Origin: Aphrophora alni
Lineage: Eukaryota > Arthropoda > Insecta > Hemiptera > Aphrophoridae
Assembly (NCBI GenBank): GCA_963513935.1
Contig: OY740771.1
Location: 10,941,138-11,005,137 of the forward strand
Direction of reading: 5' to 3'
Length of the DNA stretch: 64,000 bases
Made by a program: the position numbers and the translations under genes. The notes under the pieces are model-generated. The model was not told the DNA's origin. It searched no databases and was given only the letters and a program-made list of their open reading frames with translations. Every line of letters begins with the position of its first letter. Position 1 is the first letter of the stretch. Shown here one piece after another: positions 1 through 16,000 of the stretch.

Positions 1-858
1 TAGCTCAGTCTATATAGTAAATTTATATTTAGAAATATATTTTAATTAGTTCAATTAATCTCGGGATAGGCACTCGGCTGGGATGATTGTATTATTTTAT
101 TTTTAAAACGCATATATAAATTGTAATGGAAGTTTATTAAATTTTGAAAAAAAAGAATTTAAATATTCAAGTTCTTATAATGGTTACTTAATAGTTCTAG
201 GCCTTTAATAAGGTTCCTTTTAAATTGATAAAAAAAAAAAGAAAACGTTTAACTGTTATTAGACAGAATATACCAAGTTCTGTATTAGCACTACTTTTAT
301 TCACTGTATAAAAATCAAAAACAAACACTTATTAATTATAAAAAAACTTTGGAGGTGGGATTTTTGGCTTCTTGCTATGTCGAATGCTACAATGTTAATA
401 ATAATTTTCACATCTAAGCGGGTTTTTGCTTCGTTGCGGAGGGATCTCTTCTCTGCATCGTTTGTTGATGTGCCGATCGTCTTCCGCTGTTGTATATAGT
501 CCTGGTATTTTATACCTTTTCTGGATATTAGGCAATTTTTGATTATACTGATATACTTTTAAATTCATATTGTTTATAATAATTCAATTTATGAGTTAAT
601 TAGTTGTTATTTAAATGGTTAAATTTTGTTTCTAATCGCGATTACAAATATCAGCTGGGCGTATATTTACTAATTCATTCGATAGAGGCTTTGGCTTTTT
701 TATTTTACCCTAATTTTATTTCTTCTTATTTATTAGTCTCAGATGTTATTTGTACTGTTATACCGGTAGGATTCCTCAGAAATGCCAAACCCTTGAGGGT
801 TGGAATTATATCAATTTAGCAAAAGTTTAAACAAAATAAAGATTCTTTATTTGTTTAG
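1..858. other. Intron or upstream DNA, nothing coding seen
   Basis: AT-rich sequence left of the first supported exon. It ends in a pyrimidine-rich tract and the acceptor TAG at 856-858, so at least its right part should be intron of the DLEC1-like gene. An open stretch at 604-819 has low-complexity hydrophobic content and no splice context, and I do not believe it is coding. Confidence 0.5.
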
Positions 859-1015
859 GATCTTAACATCTAGTAGCTCTGAAACAGATATTAACAGAAT
901 AGCTGCTTGTTCACTATCATGGAAAGACAGCTTAGAAGAATGTCCAGATGAAAGTTGGACTTCTATACAAAGAGATGATGTTCTGCTAGAAACCGAACAA
1001 GCAGTAAATTCATTG
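859..1015 (+). CDS. DLEC1: DLEC1-like exon a (first in window)
   Basis: Acceptor TTGTTTAG precedes 859 and donor GTAATT follows 1015. The first base completes a codon from an upstream exon; residues 1-52 follow, polar and acidic, with no recognisable domain. It ends in phase 0. Confidence 0.6.
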
Positions 1016-4000
1016 GTAATTATTTAAATAATAAATAAATAGTGTATAATATTTAACATTCACTAGGTGGACCACATAAAATGTTACAAATATGTATCTT
1101 ATAAAAACACAATCATTAGATGGGGAGTCTCACTTTTTAGTATTTAAAAATTCTTTTACTACTTTCCTGTTAACTTGATTTTTGAAAGGTTAGGTTAGGT
1201 TATTCATTTAGCATTGTGCATATGACACGTATAGCTTAAAGTTTGCAGCGGATACTATCAACTTTGTCCTCCGAATGAACTTTATATGACTGAAAACATT
1301 CAAAGATGAAGAAGGACCATCTCTTAGTATACAATAACCTGGACAAATATAAGCAGAGAAGAAAATACCTGCCTGGGGTATACTGGGAAATTAAATTGAA
1401 TATGGCACAAGCCTGTTCGAGCCCTTGTACAACAACAACAACAACAACAACAACACTCTAACTAATTATAACTATATTATTTATTGTTGTAAAGTCTTTA
1501 CAATTTTTGTTTTTGTTTCCTTCTTAATGCTACAGCACTGTTTTGCTACTCACTGGCAGATTCCTCAAGCATAAAACACATATGAGGGCTATTCAGAAAT
1601 TAATTTTTGTATCGCCAATAAATGAAACCAATTATTATATACAAAAGTTAAATACATATCTACATTATTTTTTGACATATCTCCTACAATTAGACACTTT
1701 CTTATTATGATACTAACTTTTATATTCCCTTACCCCCAGATAAATCAGACAGAAATTGATTCCATTCATCCACTCTTCATTTGTTTCAAAATGTTGAATA
1801 ATAAGCCAAGCTCTCATTTTCGTATATGAAAGAAAGTAAAACTTAAAAAAAGTCAATATAAAATTAACTAAATCAACCGTATTTACTCTCAAAACATATT
1901 TTAGAGTTGTTTATGTTCTTGAAGTTAAACTTTTAATGATTTTGTAATAACGTCACATTCTTTTTTATCTGAATCTGGGATAATAATACTGAAATGTGTG
2001 AACTGAGCAGCAGTTTTAAAGATTAGATCGTTTATAATATACTCAATGTCTATTTTAAGTTCAAACAACAAGCATGTACTATTTTCAGGAAGTTTTGTCA
2101 GCCGTATCTAGTGAACCTTATTTAAACTGGCCAATTGTTGGAGGAAAGTATACTCGTTCATTAATGGAAGATAGTGACTTGGAGAGGTATGCATATTATC
2201 TTAATCTGTACCTATAAATGTAGATAAGATATGAACATATTTTTCAAGTTAGTTGGTACCCTTTGTAAGTTCACTATTTCTATTACAGAGACTTCAACCA
2301 GTCTTGGGTTAATGAGAGTAGAATAGATGATGTTAAATGTACTGAAGATGAAACCACTGAACCACCAGTAAACCATTCTGATAAATTCCAACCTTTGAGT
2401 TTCCTTGGAGTACTATCAAAGAAGTGTAAACAAATTTTAATTTTTATAAAATAATCTAGTATAGGTGTGTCATCTTCCTGAAATATAACTTAGCTAGTAT
2501 GAGATGATGTATCTGATGATAATGTTGATTCATTCGTACTTGTAGTTCGGAAAAGTTCTGTCATCATAGTTTTATATAAAAAAAGGGAAAAAAGAACATA
2601 AAATAAAGACCCCTAGCCCCTCAAATAATCTAATAGTGTCAGAGACAGAAGAAAACAAGAGTTGGAGAAGAGAAACCTGATAGGAAAGACGAAAGATAGG
2701 GATCTAACTCAAGACTACATAGATAAAGTGTAGATTCAGCTCGACTCCCTCAGGATTGCTACATCCATACTCACTCAAAGTTTTTTACCTTTCAACCAAA
2801 AGGAAAAACAATCTTGGGAGGTTACAGTTCAAATTATATTTTTGACAATAACTTCACAGCTAGTCCAAATTTTGAGTTATGAAACAAATATTGGTTTTTT
2901 TTAAAAATAATCTTATACAATCTTTTATTTTTTAACAAAAATACTTTTTCTTTAATCTAGTTTTCAACGACACTTTATCTAGTTTAAGGATTTGAGACAG
3001 TTTATAAATTAATTACTTTGTAACTACACATGTTATGTTGTTTTTATAGTTCGATGTTTGTTTTAAAATCAAATCTGTGGATTATTTATAATCTCTTGTG
3101 TAATATAATTTAATTTCTTGTTTTATGCAATGTATATATATTGTCAGGAGACCTAAATAAAATTAAATGAAACTTTCCCAAAATTAACTTGTCAATCAGA
3201 ATATTGCCTGCTTGTGCAGTTACTCTCTCCGCTACATCATTTTCACTTTCTCTGATCTCCACCCTTATCTGTCTACTTAATCATCATCAGTTATTAAAAA
3301 CTTTGTTATTTTTGTCACAGTCAAACAATTGAAATATTATTCTTGCTAATATCTCTCCATTTCTTCAGCTTTTTACATTCTAACAGGTGCTGTAAAATTA
3401 GAAATGTATCATTGTTGATCTTCTCTCCGTCCCAGTTATTCTGCAATGTGTGGCAGATAGTTAGAAAGTAGTTGACTGTATACTATATGTAAATTTTTTT
3501 TATATAAAATCTAGGCTGTAGAGAAATATATGTTTATTAATATGTTAATGTATGATTAAAAATACCAATTAAATTAACTGTATACAAGGTTTTGTAATTC
3601 TACAAAATGCAAGGTTATCATAAGAGAATGGTGGGGTTTTGAACATGATTTTAATGAAAACAGAATTATTTACAGCTGATGTTGTTTATTTATCTAAATC
3701 GTCATCTGAAACAGTTTTTTTACATAACTAATCAATTTCGATATCTGTGCCATTAGTCACTCAGCAAATGTCCAATCGATAATCAAGTTCTGCCCAAACG
3801 TTAGTTAACATGTCTTTGTTAATGGTTGGTATTACTCTTAATCATTAACTCATTAATTCTGTTCCTTAAGTGATTTAGGTTACAATTTTTTTCTCTATAA
3901 ACAATATTTTTGACCTACCCCAAGAAGAACGCAAGGTGTCTGGTCTGAATTCCTTGGAGGCCAGCGTATAGGTCCTTGCCAGCCTATCCATTGATGCCTA

Positions 4001-7000
4001 TCCAAACTTGTCATTCAAAGTGTCTATGACAAATGCACTCAAGTGCGGGGGGTGCACCATCTTGTTGGAAATAAAGTTGTTGAATGTTTTCGAGTTCATC
4101 CAGCCGAGGAAAACAATAATTGATTAACATATCGATATACACAATTTCATTGTCTTTTCAGCAAAGAAGAAAGGTCCTGTCAGACCATTTTTCATCACAC
4201 CACACCAAACATTAACTTAAGGAGAGTTGCGTATTTTCTCAAAAATTGTGTGTGGATTTTTAGATCCCCATATGCGTGAATTGTGTCTACAGACCTATTG
4301 ATATGGAATGTAGCTTCATCTGAAAAAATTATATCATCTAAAAATGATTGGTTTTCATTAATCTTGTTCAACATTTCAAAAGTAAAATTAAAACGTTTTG
4401 CACCATCTTCAGATTTCAATTCCTGCTATAGCTGAATTTTATATGGGTGTAATTTCAGTCTCTTGTGTAAAACTTTGTGGATTGTTGTTTTTGGAATACC
4501 TAACTCTAGGCTTCGTTGAGGTATTGACTTCTTAGGACTTCTGATTATAGATTGTCTAATAATAATAAGTTCAACTTTTTCGTCTGATACACTTGGCTTG
4601 CCAGATGATTTCTGCTTAAGAACTGATCCAGTTTCTTCGAATTGTTTGAACCAACGTCGTATGTTATTTTAATGTGGTGGATCTTTTCTGTATTCACGTC
4701 GAAATTCATTTTGCACTGAAATTACAGACATGAATTCAGCCAGCAACAAAACACACTTTGTTTTTTCTTTATTAGAGAGCATAATAACACGCTCCACACT
4801 GAATACTCCAAAATACACTACCACAACAATGCAAGAACTAATTTTGAGGTTACAACAGCTGTTAAACAAACTTTTGGGTTATAGGCTATCAGCGATACCA
4901 ACACAACTTTTCTCTACTGTCTTCGTATGAATTAATGAAACCCCACCATTCTTTTATGATAACCCTGTATATGTTTATGTTATATAGTGGAGACACAGAA
5001 TGTGTATTTATTCAATGAAACTGAAATAGAAAGCAGTTTTAGTTGTCATGTGGTTCAATTTGGAAAAATCTGCCCTCCTCTTTCATCAGAGCCTCTCACA
5101 ACAACAATTCAAAAAAAAGTGTACGATCGTCCAAAACCAGGTATGCTGTATTCATTTCATATTATGAGATTAATAGTATAATTTAGAGTATTTCACAACT
5201 GTTGTATAATTTAGATGTAGATTTAGAATGGATCCTTGGTGAAGGAATCTTGTTTACGTCAACCTGAGGTCTATTGTGCCCCCTTATTAACCTTCCTTAG
5301 TTGGTCAGGACCTTGTACCTCTTGTGAGGTCTAAAATTTTCTTGTCAATGTTGGCTTCTTCTTCATCACCTGACTAATGAATTCCAAAGAGCATTAAATG
5401 CTCTTTAAAATTTTTAAGTTATTGTTCTAGCATCTCACAATTGAAAATAATATGTTTTCAAGACTCTAAATCCTGTCCACAGAGTCAACAGTTTGGGTTT
5501 CCTAGAAAGAGGCCTACTATTGATATGTGTTTCCTGAAGTGCTCATGTCCAGTTACAAATGTGACAATTTTTCTGAATAATTCTCAATTTATCATAATCG
5601 AGGACCTAGTAAACTGTGAATTTGAATTTTTATTAAGCGTTTGCTTAGTACGTGGCTACCCACCATTTTTGGTGTGTGTGTAATGCCATAGAGCGGCTAA
5701 TGCAGCACATTGGTTCTGGTCCCATGAATGGTGTTGATATTCCTTTCTTGGCAAGGGAATCTGCTATCTAATTGCCAGGATGCTACGATGTTCTAGTACC
5801 CATGTCAGTTGTACTGTGTTTATGATGGAGAAAGTGGTTAATGATACATTTCCATACAAATTTGAACTGAGTAGAGTGCTTTAATGGCTGCTTAACTATC
5901 AGATAGGATTAGGATTTGCCTATTTTTTTTAATATTTGGACAGTCCTAGATGAACACAGGCTAAGATTACAGCCTGAAAACAGTGCAGTATTTCCTAAGA
6001 CGAGCACCTATGCTTGTCTCTGGGACCCATCTGTGTACCAGATTAAGATTTATTTGGTATTTCTCGGATTGCTATTCTCTTTCCAGTCTTCTCTGGATCC
6101 GAGGTTCACTGAGAAAAATTGGGTAAAAATATAGTCTGTGTTCATAATATCAGATGTCATGTCCTACTCCGAATCTTTCAATACAGAGTTTACTATATCA
6201 GAGTGACCCACTCCAGATAGGCCTTCTCTCCATTCATTTATATTCAGTCCCTTCTGTGTATAATGTCTACATAACTTTCCGGGTATAATTATAATAGAGT
6301 ATAATCATTTTACAATAAATCATGTTTATATTTGAAAGAACTATAACAAAATCGTAGATTGTTAAAATGTGAACATCTGTTGTAACATTCACAATTATGA
6401 GATCATTATATCAAGATATATTTGATTGGGAGGAATAGAATAGTTACAAATAACGTGACTAATCAATAAACATAAAGAAATCATAAAATATTTTATTGCA
6501 TGGATTATTTGCATTCAAAGACAAAAAACTATAATTCAGAAGTTGAATGTAGACAGACAGATGAGATTTCAGAGTTGTTAAACTTACAGGATTATGTATG
6601 TATGTGATTTAGAAACAATCGGAAAACTTATAAGAAATGTTAGTTTAAGATTTCAACATTGTAATAAAATTAAGTAATTTTGGTATCTCTAATGAAATTA
6701 AGAAATAATTATATTTTGTAAATTAATTGGAAATATTTTTGTCAGAAATCAGAGTGTGTGGTAATTAACCAATAAGAAAACCGATAGAAGGAAAGTATGT
6801 AGTGAGGAGATGCATAATCCTAGATATCAAAAAATATGGACTACTAGCGAATGGGTCTCTGAGAAGAGTAGTTCTGAATTAAAAATGCTTGAACTTAAGC
6901 TGATCGCTTGATCTTCCAGAGCTACGATCAATGCCCATTGTGCAATTTAATACTAAAAATAGTTTTTTTTAATTTTGAACTTTAAAGTAAAATTGGTGAA

Positions 7001-10000
7001 AATTACACCTTGATATGAGCGTAAAGTTGAGTTTTATATTTTTAACATGAACAATTAAATAAATTGAACTTTTTACGTTAAGAGTTGAGACTAATAGCTT
7101 TATTAATTAAATAAATAAAAATCATGTAAAATGTAATTAAAGAACGTTTGTAAAGAAAACCGTCATAATAACTTAAATATAAAAGCTATTGTTCCAAAGA
7201 GTTTAAATAAAAATGAACTTTTAGATGGAACATCATAAGTAGTGTGAGACATTTTCTATTAGTGAATTAAATAATAAAAAGAACTTTATTAACTTTATAT
7301 ATACCTACTTTTAATATAAAATATGTTTGTCATTTATGGCAATCTTGTTATATAATTTGTTTATTAAAAAATGTATGAATTTCAGGAGTTAAGCAAAATG
7401 TTTAACCAAAATATGTGTGTTCTCATATAAACATTATTATTAGGCTGTTCGTATTTTCTCTATCCGAACCCCCAGTCCACCGATAATAACAGAAAAATAT
7501 AGTTTATGAATTATTGTTTTTTTCAAAAAGGGGGAGAATTGAAAGTACCTAGTGACTTTTTTAACTATAAACAAGCTGAGGATCCATGATGTTATTTATG
7601 AAAAGTTATTATGGAAAATTTTATAATTAATTAAAATTAAATACAACTTGTCTGAGTTATAACCAACATTGAATATGTTGTAACCTCAAAGCATCAAAGT
7701 TATTTTATTTTCAAACACTATTCAATAATTCCATACAAACAACAATACACAAATGTAATTACAGTATACTCAAACTAAAATAACAATAAGAAAATATAAA
7801 ATACTCAATTAATATAAAAATCACACAATGTCAACTAACTGCCCATACTTTGCATGCGCATGATCATAATATATCAAACCACTACAAATATATACCGCCA
7901 TCATCGTATTACTTTAGACTTTTCCCTCTTAGATGTTGTATTCTAGGCCTATATGTCGCGTTAAGCTGAGAGGTGCCAGGGCATCTCATAACATATATGT
8001 TTTTGTTTACCTAATTGTGACAGCCAATTCCAGCAGTTGGGAACACTATCTAGTCTTTAGTTTGTTAACAAGTTCAACCTTTATATCAGTAATTTTTTAT
8101 TACCAGCTTTTTTAATTCATGTGTTTTATTTGTTATCACACTCTTATATACAGTATAAAATATGTGTTTGTTTAAACTAAAGATGTCACCATAATCGAGA
8201 CATCCAAGGTTCACTGTAGGGAGACCTCTGATCGAACCTCAATTAACCTTTTATTATTTTCTTACAGATATTATGATTTCTTTTCTTTATTAATTTAACA
8301 TGTATAAAGCATGAAGATTAAACATTCAAAAAATAATAAATTTAGAATAATAAAATTGTGATATCAATTCATTATTGTTTAGATGAATGGTTCCTTGGTA
8401 CTGATAATGAAAAAGGTTTATTAATAACTGTGGAGCCAGCTACTGGAGTACTTTCAGCCCTAGGTTGTATATGTTTAAAAGTAACTGTGTACGCTCTTGC
8501 TTGGGGAGATTACAGTGATATAATTGAAATAAGTGTAGGCCAATTGCCTGTGTTACCATTGACTGTTAATGTTTCTTGTATTGAAAATCCTGTAACCATC
8601 CTTCAGACAAATATAAGGTAAAACCAATTACTTTTCTTTTATGTGGTATTATCATGTTGAATATATAGTGCAAAAATATTTCAAAAAACTTACCCACAAA
8701 GGTGCAGATAAAGTCCAAACAAAATTAATCACTATCTTCCAGAAAAATTACTAAGTTATCAAATTAAATGCCCAATAAACGTTCTCCTACAACCATGCAA
8801 AAAATCCAAAACCTGAAAAAATGCAGACATCCCGAACTACATTAGCCATCAGTCATAAATTAAATATATACTACAGACAGTGTCTTAGAAGATAATTTAT
8901 TTCTAAATGTAAATACTTATGTTTAAACCATACTTTAATGGTTCATTTTAATTTACTGACCAATGATTCTTGAATCATCATTTGGTTGGGAGATAACAAC
9001 AAATACCATTGTTTTGCTTTTTATTGGCTATATATTATCAAAACCATTAGAGTCCATTTTGTATTAAGGTCTTATGGCCAGTACAATTAAGAGATTTTTG
9101 AGTTTTCTAAAACATTAGAGAAATTTGCGGAAATATGGACAAAATATACCAACATTCATAATTTTATAAAAACATATTAATACATTTGAACATAGAATGT
9201 AAAATATTTTGCTAGATTTGGGTATTATTTAGAGGGTATAATTTTGGTGGCATATTGCAACCAAATATCTGAAATAACACACTAGGCTGGACCATATTTC
9301 TGCCAAGTCTAGTTAACATTGCCGACATATCTCTGGTTTTAGAATTAGATTTAGTAACATAGTAATAATGTTAGATTGAGTGATACACAAGGTCTAGTGG
9401 TTATGGCTGGTTAAGTCATTTTAAGCTGTCAGTTACATAATTAACGTGATAAATTAATAAAATTCGTGACAGCGCACATTATATAACCTTTGGGGTCATT
9501 TGACACATCCAAAATTAACTTAGGTGTTCATTTTGGTGGTTGGGTAAATTAAACAAAAGAAAGCATACCAGAAAAAACATATGCAGACACTGCGAGATCC
9601 ACTAATGCACTGTGGACGGCCACACATATTCAGTGTGCACCTGCCGACTACTACATCACAACAGAAGGTTCTCAATATCGTAAAAGGCAGGCTAAAAACT
9701 ATTTTATAAAATGAAGGGCCCAATTCACCTCAAACTGTACTTGACGACCTCAAAATGAATATTTCTATTATATATTATAAATGAATATTTCTGTGAAAAA
9801 CTATAACTTTCACTAGCCTATACTATGAAGGTATAAACATGGAAAATCAAAATAAAAGTTCTTATATCTCAAACTAAGCCAAAAGATTCTGTGTTTAATT
9901 TTAAGTGCACAAGTTTTAATTTGTACAAAACTTAATATATTAATTTTACACATAGGCTTATGTTACAATAAATCTAACACTGTCTTCTTATAAATATGTC

Positions 10001-13000
10001 AGCATGAATTTTATTTAGAAAGCTTCCTTTTAAGAGGTTTAAAAAGTTTTGTATACATGGATTTAAGAAAAAACCTTTCAAACTCTTCTCAAATTTGTAT
10101 GTGATAAGATTTAGAATATTTCTTGTCATTTTAATTTGCTTGTGTTATTATTTGTTTTAATTTATTATTAGTGTTTACTTTTTTGATGCTGATGCGTTGA
10201 TATTGATTATAATTTTTAATTAACTTATAAAACTGAATATAAAGTCAAAATCTATATAAACATAGTATTTGTCTAGTGAGTAAATCATCTAAATTATACC
10301 AAAATATGAAAATATGAAAATTAACCAATTTATCAAACTGCATCTAAATAAAAATTACAATTTACAAGTAATTGTTTATTTTAAATTACAAAAAAAAGAA
10401 AAGTGAATAGCTTGTAATTAATTTTAAAATTGAATATAAGACACATTGAAAACAATGATATATTTTATAAAATATAGTATATGTAAAACGTACTTAAAAA
10501 CTTTATTTGTGAAAAAACACGATGACAATCTCTGTACAAAATATACTATGAAATGTAATTTCTACATATACAAAGTGCAATGACTCCTCTGTCTGTAAGC
10601 TTATAACTTAAGAACCACTGTTCTGATTTTCATGCAGTTTTCTTTCCTATATAAATACATTATCTGGTTAGGTTTAAGTTTATGTTTGATTAAAATTGGT
10701 TCAGTAGTTCTCAAGTTATGACAATATTTATCTACAAAAGTAATACGAAAACAAAAATTTTAGATGTATTTTCTTAAAATTTGCATTGAAAAAGCGATTT
10801 TATTGTTTTGGGACATAAGAAACTAAATCAAGTCATCTTATTTTTGTCCCAGTGTACGACGGGGCATGAAACCAAAACTAAATCGTTCTAAAATTAGGTA
10901 GTCGAGTGGACCTCCATCATGGAGATGGCTGCCCATTTTACTCAAATCTGAATTTTGGTTGGCAATTTTCAAAATTAAAAATTGGGCTAATTTTCCATGA
11001 TGATGTGGCATTCCAGGTTTGCCAGAGAGGCTGTATTAGTCCAGCGACCAGTGGGTGGAAATTTTCCTGTTGTATTTGGTTCGGTAATTATTAATCTTTC
11101 TAGCTAATTAGCAAAACTGGTCCCCTAATGTATTTAGTTGAACCTGGTTATTAGAGCAAAATAATATAATTGAAATGTTCAGTGATCCATGAACCTTGCC
11201 AGGAAAAACATACGGTCGGCCAAAATGGCTTATATGCAATTTGCTTATTCAACCAACACTCATCCCACCAGTACCCGTTTCAGCTAATTGTAGTTGAAAT
11301 TTTTTAAATCAGTATAGTAATTCCCAATTAACAATATTTTCTAGTGATTAAGAGAAAATCTAAATTCTACTGTATATGTTTGACATTACATATTCATTGA
11401 CAACATACATTTTATCAATAACAAAATTGAAAAGTTAATTAAAATTATTCAAATAGTTTACATTTTCAAAGTTATAAGTTTAGTTTGAGATGGGGCATAT
11501 GTTAATTTTAATATTAACATTATTAAATGTTAATCACTCACGTCCAATCAAGTGGGAATGTGGCATGTTCATATACAAGTTCTAGCGGCAATCTCTATTG
11601 CTGGCATTAATACTAAATATTTTAAATATATTATTTACAAAAGGCCCTCATAAATTATGTTTTTTCTCTATTGTATTAGCTCCCAGATTGAAATACTATA
11701 CAAATATAATATAGGTATAAAAATAATAATATCACTAACCCCCACATCGCAGTCCAACTTCAGTAATCAGTGAAACCTCACACCTGGGGACTATGACGTA
11801 TCTGTGTTGTTTCTACAATTCTTTAAGTGTTTCTATTTTTTGTTAGTTGTGTATAAACATTCATAAAATATTGGACAATCTCACTAGTGAGTGATAAAAT
11901 TTGATTTTTTGATAAATCTAATAACTTATGTGACCAGAAGATAGGGTGAGTCGAAACCACAGTTGTTTATTTAAACATAGTTGAATAGACAGATCCGCTT
12001 CTCGCTTTCTTCTGGTAACTTCATTACCTCCAATCTGTCCGCTGATTGATTGACCTCGATTTCTTCAAAGCCTTGGTTTATATATCTTTGATTAATTCGT
12101 GACACGTTGTATGTTTGCAAGTTCAACGGTTTCCTCATCTTGTCTCAACAATTTGTTTACTCTCTGTTAATTACTGTGGGGAAATGAAATAATTTAAGCT
12201 TTCCTATACAGCACTAGTTTTTAGTCCCGTCCCCTCTACCTTTTTTTATATGGTTTAAGTTAAAAAATTGAAACTCCCCATTTCTATATTGGACTTAAAT
12301 ATCTTTGTAAATTATGTATTCCACACAGTTGAATTATGTATATGTAGACAAAGCCCGATTTCAATGCGTGGAGAGCCATGGCCTAGTATTTATATAAAAT
12401 ATTGATTTGTTTCAGATTTGGCACTTTTTGTTATCTCGATGCTGATGATGAATTCCAAATGTTACGAGTGTGCAACAACAGTTGTGTTCCAGTTTATATT
12501 TCCTGGCAAATGTTCGTTGACCTGCCATTCCAAAGCAATCCATTTAGTATAATTCTATTTGACGATTTCACTTCAGAAAAACCTTTTGGTTTACATTTAG
12601 CTCCAAATCTAGGGATTTATTGTAATGATATATTTAAGGTAGAATACTTATTTTTTCTTCCTAGTGGTAATATATCTATAAAATAGTATATCTTCCTGAG
12701 TGAATGTTTGCTGGATTCTAAAGTCTAACTGTTAGACCGTACATTCCAAATCCAAGGCGTTGTTTCCGATGCCAAGGATTTAGACATGTTAGCAGTAATT
12801 GCTCCAAAGAGGAAATGTGTGGACAGTGTGGTATTAAAGACCACAAAAGAAAAGGTTGTAATATGGAAGCAAAGTGTGCAAATTGTGACAGTGATCATCC
12901 TGCCCGTTCACCGAAAAGCCCAAAATATAAAGGCAAAGTTTTAGAAATTGTTGCCAAAGAGAAACTCCCCTTTCCAGAAGCTAGGAAAGTATACAGGCAA

Positions 13001-16000
13001 AGAACTCTACCTCCTACTATAGAAAAATCTTATGCAAATGCGACATCAACCCCTGCTCCTAATTCATGTTCATCTAGGAACTAGGTGAGATAGTTAATTT
13101 ACTTACCAAGCAAATAAAGCAATTAATGTTAATTTGCCTTTCTCTTCTAAAGTTAACCTTCCTTCCAAATCTACAAAGCCTATTGCTACCAAGGTAAAAT
13201 CTGCACCTGCACCACTAAAAAACCTCAAATTACCACCGATAACAGGACAGCTAACTAAACCCAAATTTCCATCAGTATCAGTTCTAACAAAATCTTCTTT
13301 TTTTGTTAATGTCCAGAATAAAAATTATCGAGGCAAGCTGAACACACTACTAAGTTTTACTAAGTCCACACAAATCAAAAATAAAGATGGGGCGGATTCT
13401 TCGAAACCCCTCCCAAAAATACCCCAAGCGTCTACCAAGCCTTCAAAAACTGATATTCCAGTTGTTGAGGTTGCTATAGAGCTTGATCCTGAAATATCTA
13501 AAATTATAACTAAATTTAAACCATCTGATGGTCTTTCAAGCCAGGCAGGTCAAAACCCTTTTTAGTTGTTAATGAATCCATATATATTATTAATTTTATA
13601 TCTCAAACAAAAAATATGGCCAGAAATTTAAACTTGAATAGCATGATACAATGGCACATTAACGGTGTGAGAAGTCACATCGAAGATCTTAAGGTTCTTG
13701 TACGTGATACATCCCCTTAAGTCATTTACCTGCAAGAGACTCACCTCCATCAAGCACACTTCTTTATTGTGAAGGGGTTGTCTGTTTCTAGAAATAAATA
13801 TGTCACTTCAGACACTGCCACCTAATTATAGGTTTGAAGAAGTGGAATGGGTTGGCCTGATCAGACAGTTGCCTGCCCGTTCCTTTTAATGGGTGATTTT
13901 AATGCTCATCACTATACAAAGGGGATCAAACACCTATAGCCCCAGTTGATGGGATTCGATCCAATTTGGATTTCATTCTGCTCATTGACGGTTCACCAAC
14001 TGATCTGGTGGCTTCTACAGGCGGTTGGACAACTGCTGACTTGTCATTTTAAAGCCCTAGTCTTCCCACTAAATTTGAGTGGTCCATTCTATCTGACACT
14101 TACAGTAGTGATCACGCTCCTGTGAAGTTTACATTTTCTGACTACTTGCACCGTAATGATCGTCTTCCCAGATGGATTTTGCGCAAAGCAAAAAGGGAAA
14201 GTTTCACTAGTGAATTTGTATCACCTATTTATAATAATAATGTTCCTATTAATGAAGCAGTAATCTTTTACGAAACCACTCCTCACAGTAGCGGACAACA
14301 ACGTTCCAAAAATGTCAACAAGACCATTACATCCACCAGGTCCATGGTGGAACGATGAATGTAGTGACGATCTCTGCATCGTAAAGCACTAAGGAAGTTT
14401 AATTGAAGACCTACTTGTGAAAATCTCGAAAGGTATAAAATTCTATGAGCCAAAGCACTTCGAGTGTTTAGGGCAGAGTAGAAAGGAATCATGGGCTCAG
14501 AACATTGGTACAATATCAAGAACCACACCCACATCAACGGTGTGGAAGAAGTTACATTCTGTTTGTAGTCCTCCTCCCGCTGCTCCCGTATTGGGACTTA
14601 AGCAGGGAGATGGAGCTTTGACTATAGATAACTATGAAATTGCTAATGTTTTGAGCTCATTCACTAACTTTTCTTCAAATACTGGTTACAGTGATATTTT
14701 TATTTTGTATAAAATATCTTAAGAAACAATACCTTTCACAGTAGGTCTGTCGGAAGATTCACCATTAAATACTCCATTTTCCGTACAGGAATTAGGGTCT
14801 GCTATGTCGTCAGGACGGGATCTCATTCCAGGCTCAGACAGCATAGTTTATTGTATGATCAAACACCTCTCATCTTCAGAGAAGCTGACTCTCCTTAAAA
14901 TATACAATCGTATATTCAAGGAGCAATGTTTTCCTGAGGCTTGGTTGGAAACTATAGTAATACCTCTTCTAAAACCAGGTAAAGAAAGAACTGAGCCATG
15001 AAGTTACCGTCCCATTTATCTTCCTAGTGTGCTCTGCAAGCTAGTAGAGAGAATGGTCAATCAGCGCCTTGTTTGGTACCTCGAGAGTAACTGGCAGCTT
15101 TGTAATGAACAATGTGGCTTGGTTTTATAAAAAACTTCCTTAGCAACAGATATTTCAAAGTGTGTGTTGGAACTATATTGTCTGATCGTTATTATTTAGA
15201 GAATGGTGGAGAACTATATGTGGCTACTCAAGGTATGGTAACTGCAATTAATATACTGCAATCTTGGTCAAGATTGACAGAATTTAAGTTCTCTGCTTCC
15301 AAAACGCAATGCATTGCTTTTAGTCATCAAAGACTGAGCCTTTATTATTTCTTAATGGAATACAACTTCTAAATTTCACATCTATCTAATCTGAAAACAC
15401 GGTGCAATAAAATACTTGACGTTTTACATATTCTCAGCAGTTCTGGAGGGGAGCCGATAGGACCTATCTGCTATGTTTTTACCATGCTGTTGTTCGATCA
15501 CTGATTGATTATAGCTCTATAGTCTACTCATCCGCAAGACCATTAGTTATTAGGAAGGTTGATTTGATACACAACTCTGCACTGCGTATAGTTTCTGGAG
15601 CATATCGTTCGAGCCCAGTTTATAGCTTACATGCTGAGACTGGTGAACCATCTCTTACTCGACGAAGACAGCAACTACAAATAACATATATTTATAGTCT
15701 GCGCTCCAAACCGTATCATCCGGCTTATGATATTGTTTTTAATAACCCTTTGGCTGACAGATATGAATTTCGTCAGATTAGTATTACCCCATTTTGCATT
15801 AGAACACTTAGAATCCTTGACAATTTGGGCCTTGTACTTAGTCCAATGAATGTGTACTCATGTTTGATTCCTCCATGCCTCATACAAATGCCAACTTTTC
15901 ATTTTTTGCTGTCTAGGTTCATCAAGTACAACACTTCTGATGTAGAATATCGTCAGGAGTTTCACTGTATACTTGATGAATGCCCATCTAGTGAAATTAT

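Noticed and set aside
604..819. 71-codon hydrophobic open frame before the first exon
   Set aside because: AT-rich composition, no splice signals joining it to the exon at 859, and no recognisable motif.
1189..1204. GGTTAGGTTAGGTTA, resembling insect telomere repeat TTAGG
   Set aside because: Only two to three units in an intron; chance occurrence is likely and there is no array.
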